A DNA stretch of 6,439 bases from Pseudomonadales bacterium. GTDB lineage: Bacteria > Pseudomonadota > Gammaproteobacteria > Pseudomonadales > Pseudohongiellaceae. Positions 5,978-6,439 of this stretch are shown here, one piece after another. The notes beneath the pieces were generated by a model, which was given only the letters and a program-made list of their open reading frames with translations, did no database searches and was not told the DNA's origin. How positions within the stretch are numbered: the first letter of the stretch is position 1; the number at the start of each line of letters is the position of its first letter. The DNA lies in contig JAITMI010000161.1 in the NCBI GenBank assembly GCA_031277435.1, positions 1 through 6,439 on the forward strand, in the 5' to 3' direction. Made by a program: the position numbers and the translations under genes.

Positions 5978-6301
5978 TTAGAACAGGCTGCGCATATCTT
6001 TTAGCGCCTTGCGATATTGTTTTTCCGTAATTTCGATGGCGCTGAAATTCTCAACAACTGAATATTTTTCCGTCAATTCTTTCCGTGCCTCACGAATCTT
6101 GTCAAAAACGGTAGCCGCCAGGATAACCGGCAGTGAGGCTGCGCCATAGTGATAGCACCCATAGCCGATGGAGAAAAAGACAAGTGCATCATCATGGGAC
6201 ATGGCTATAAAACCTCTAACGGCAATACCTGTCCGCTGCATTCCCATGCGCATTCGACAAGCAATGCCAAACATCACCAATGACGGGATGTTTACCACCA
6301 T
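5978..6301 (-). CDS. Uncharacterised small protein, start uncertain
   Basis: No family recognised. From ATG 6301 it has 107 residues; TTG 6319 would give 113, and ATG 6202 would give 74. ATG 6202 (MSHDDALVFFSIG) is preceded by GAGG ten bases upstream, the best Shine-Dalgarno of the three, so the shorter form is a serious alternative. A hydrophobic stretch of about 28 residues (from ALVFFSIG to ILAATVF) could be one membrane helix, followed by a charged, helical C-terminus (KIREARKELTEKY, then KQYRKALKDMRSLF). The Met-rich, Arg-rich segment before ATG 6202 looks less protein-like, and another frame is also open there. The base composition is clearly poorer in GC than the core genes. The stop is followed after three bases by a GCCTGAC element. 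Confidence 0.5.
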   Translation of the reverse strand: MVVNIPSLVMFGIACRMRMGMQRTGIAVRGFIAMSHDDALVFFSIGYGCYHYGAASLPVILAATVFDKIREARKELTEKYSVVENFSAIEITEKQYRKALKDMRSLF

Positions 6302-6347
6302 AGGCACACCAAAATTCAATAACCGTTAACTGGTCCATGTTCACAAT

Positions 6348-6369
6348 GCCTGACGGGTATGAGTTAGGC
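6348..6369. repeat. GCCTGAC-N8-GTTAGGC inverted repeat
   Basis: GCCTGAC (6348-6354) and GTTAGGC (6363-6369) can pair over 7 bp with one G-T wobble around an 8-nt spacer. GTTAGGC is a perfect match to the attC R' consensus GTTRRRY on the + strand, and equally its complement GCCTAAC matches R'' RYYYAAC on the minus strand. The whole element is only 22 bp, far shorter than the 57 bp or more of functional attC sites, so a remnant or a REP-like hairpin is as likely. It is the third copy of the GCCTGAC/GTCAGGC core in this region. Confidence 0.4.
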
Positions 6370-6439
6370 GGCATGATGCGAAGGGCTTGAACTTTGCCGA
6401 AGAAGTCATGGCTGGATCTTCGTGGAGCGTTCCAACGAT

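Noticed and set aside
5426..6369. CRISPR array
   Set aside because: The shared motifs are only 7-8 bases, are spaced by several hundred bases of coding sequence and vary in structure.
6370..6439. Coding end of another gene at the right edge
   Set aside because: Two minus-strand frames are open into the edge and one stops at 6406; none is long enough or recognisable enough to support.

Overview
The window looks like chromosomal DNA of a GC-rich pseudomonadote, gamma- or betaproteobacterial in character. This is inferred from the gene families (RpoN with a Gln-rich N-terminus and an intact RpoN box, a 284-residue RapZ, an NPr/HPr-type carrier, DarP/YjgA, and a DUF898-like tail next to an M48 peptidase). 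I cannot assign a genus. Most of the window is core housekeeping DNA. The last ~1 kb (about 5440-6439) looks like accessory DNA, visibly less GC-rich in its distal part.

Layout. On the + strand: the last 23 codons of an upstream gene (to 71), overlapping by GTGA a membrane-anchored M48 zinc metallopeptidase (68-1108); a 97-bp spacer with a plausible sigma70 promoter and a 15-bp tandem duplication; then apbC/mrp (1206-2033), an Fe-S cluster carrier ATPase of the short form. It meets the minus-strand operon tail to tail, and a perfect 9-bp hairpin (2028-2050) contains both stop codons. On the minus strand, read from 5305 down to 2045: rpoN (sigma54), rapZ, an HPr/NPr phosphocarrier gene, and darP. 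This resembles the classical rpoN-hpf-ptsN-rapZ-ptsO cluster, but hpf and ptsN (and hprK) are absent and darP is appended.

Upstream of rpoN lies a near-canonical -24/-12 element (GG-N10-GC, 5371-5390, minus strand), which suggests that sigma54 RNA polymerase may act at its own gene. Further upstream, where lptB often sits, there are instead two small minus-strand ORFs of unknown function. They are bounded by three short elements sharing GCCTGAC/GTCAGGC cores. This punctuated layout recalls a decayed integron cassette array or REP-like hairpins; neither is proven.

Functionally, rpoN, rapZ and the HPr gene tie nitrogen/sigma54 control to phosphotransfer signalling and to cell-wall precursor control. 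darP adds 50S ribosome maturation. No tRNA, rRNA, CRISPR array, insertion sequence or origin was seen. The last ~100 bases (6339-6439) hold only the distal repeat and no gene I can support.
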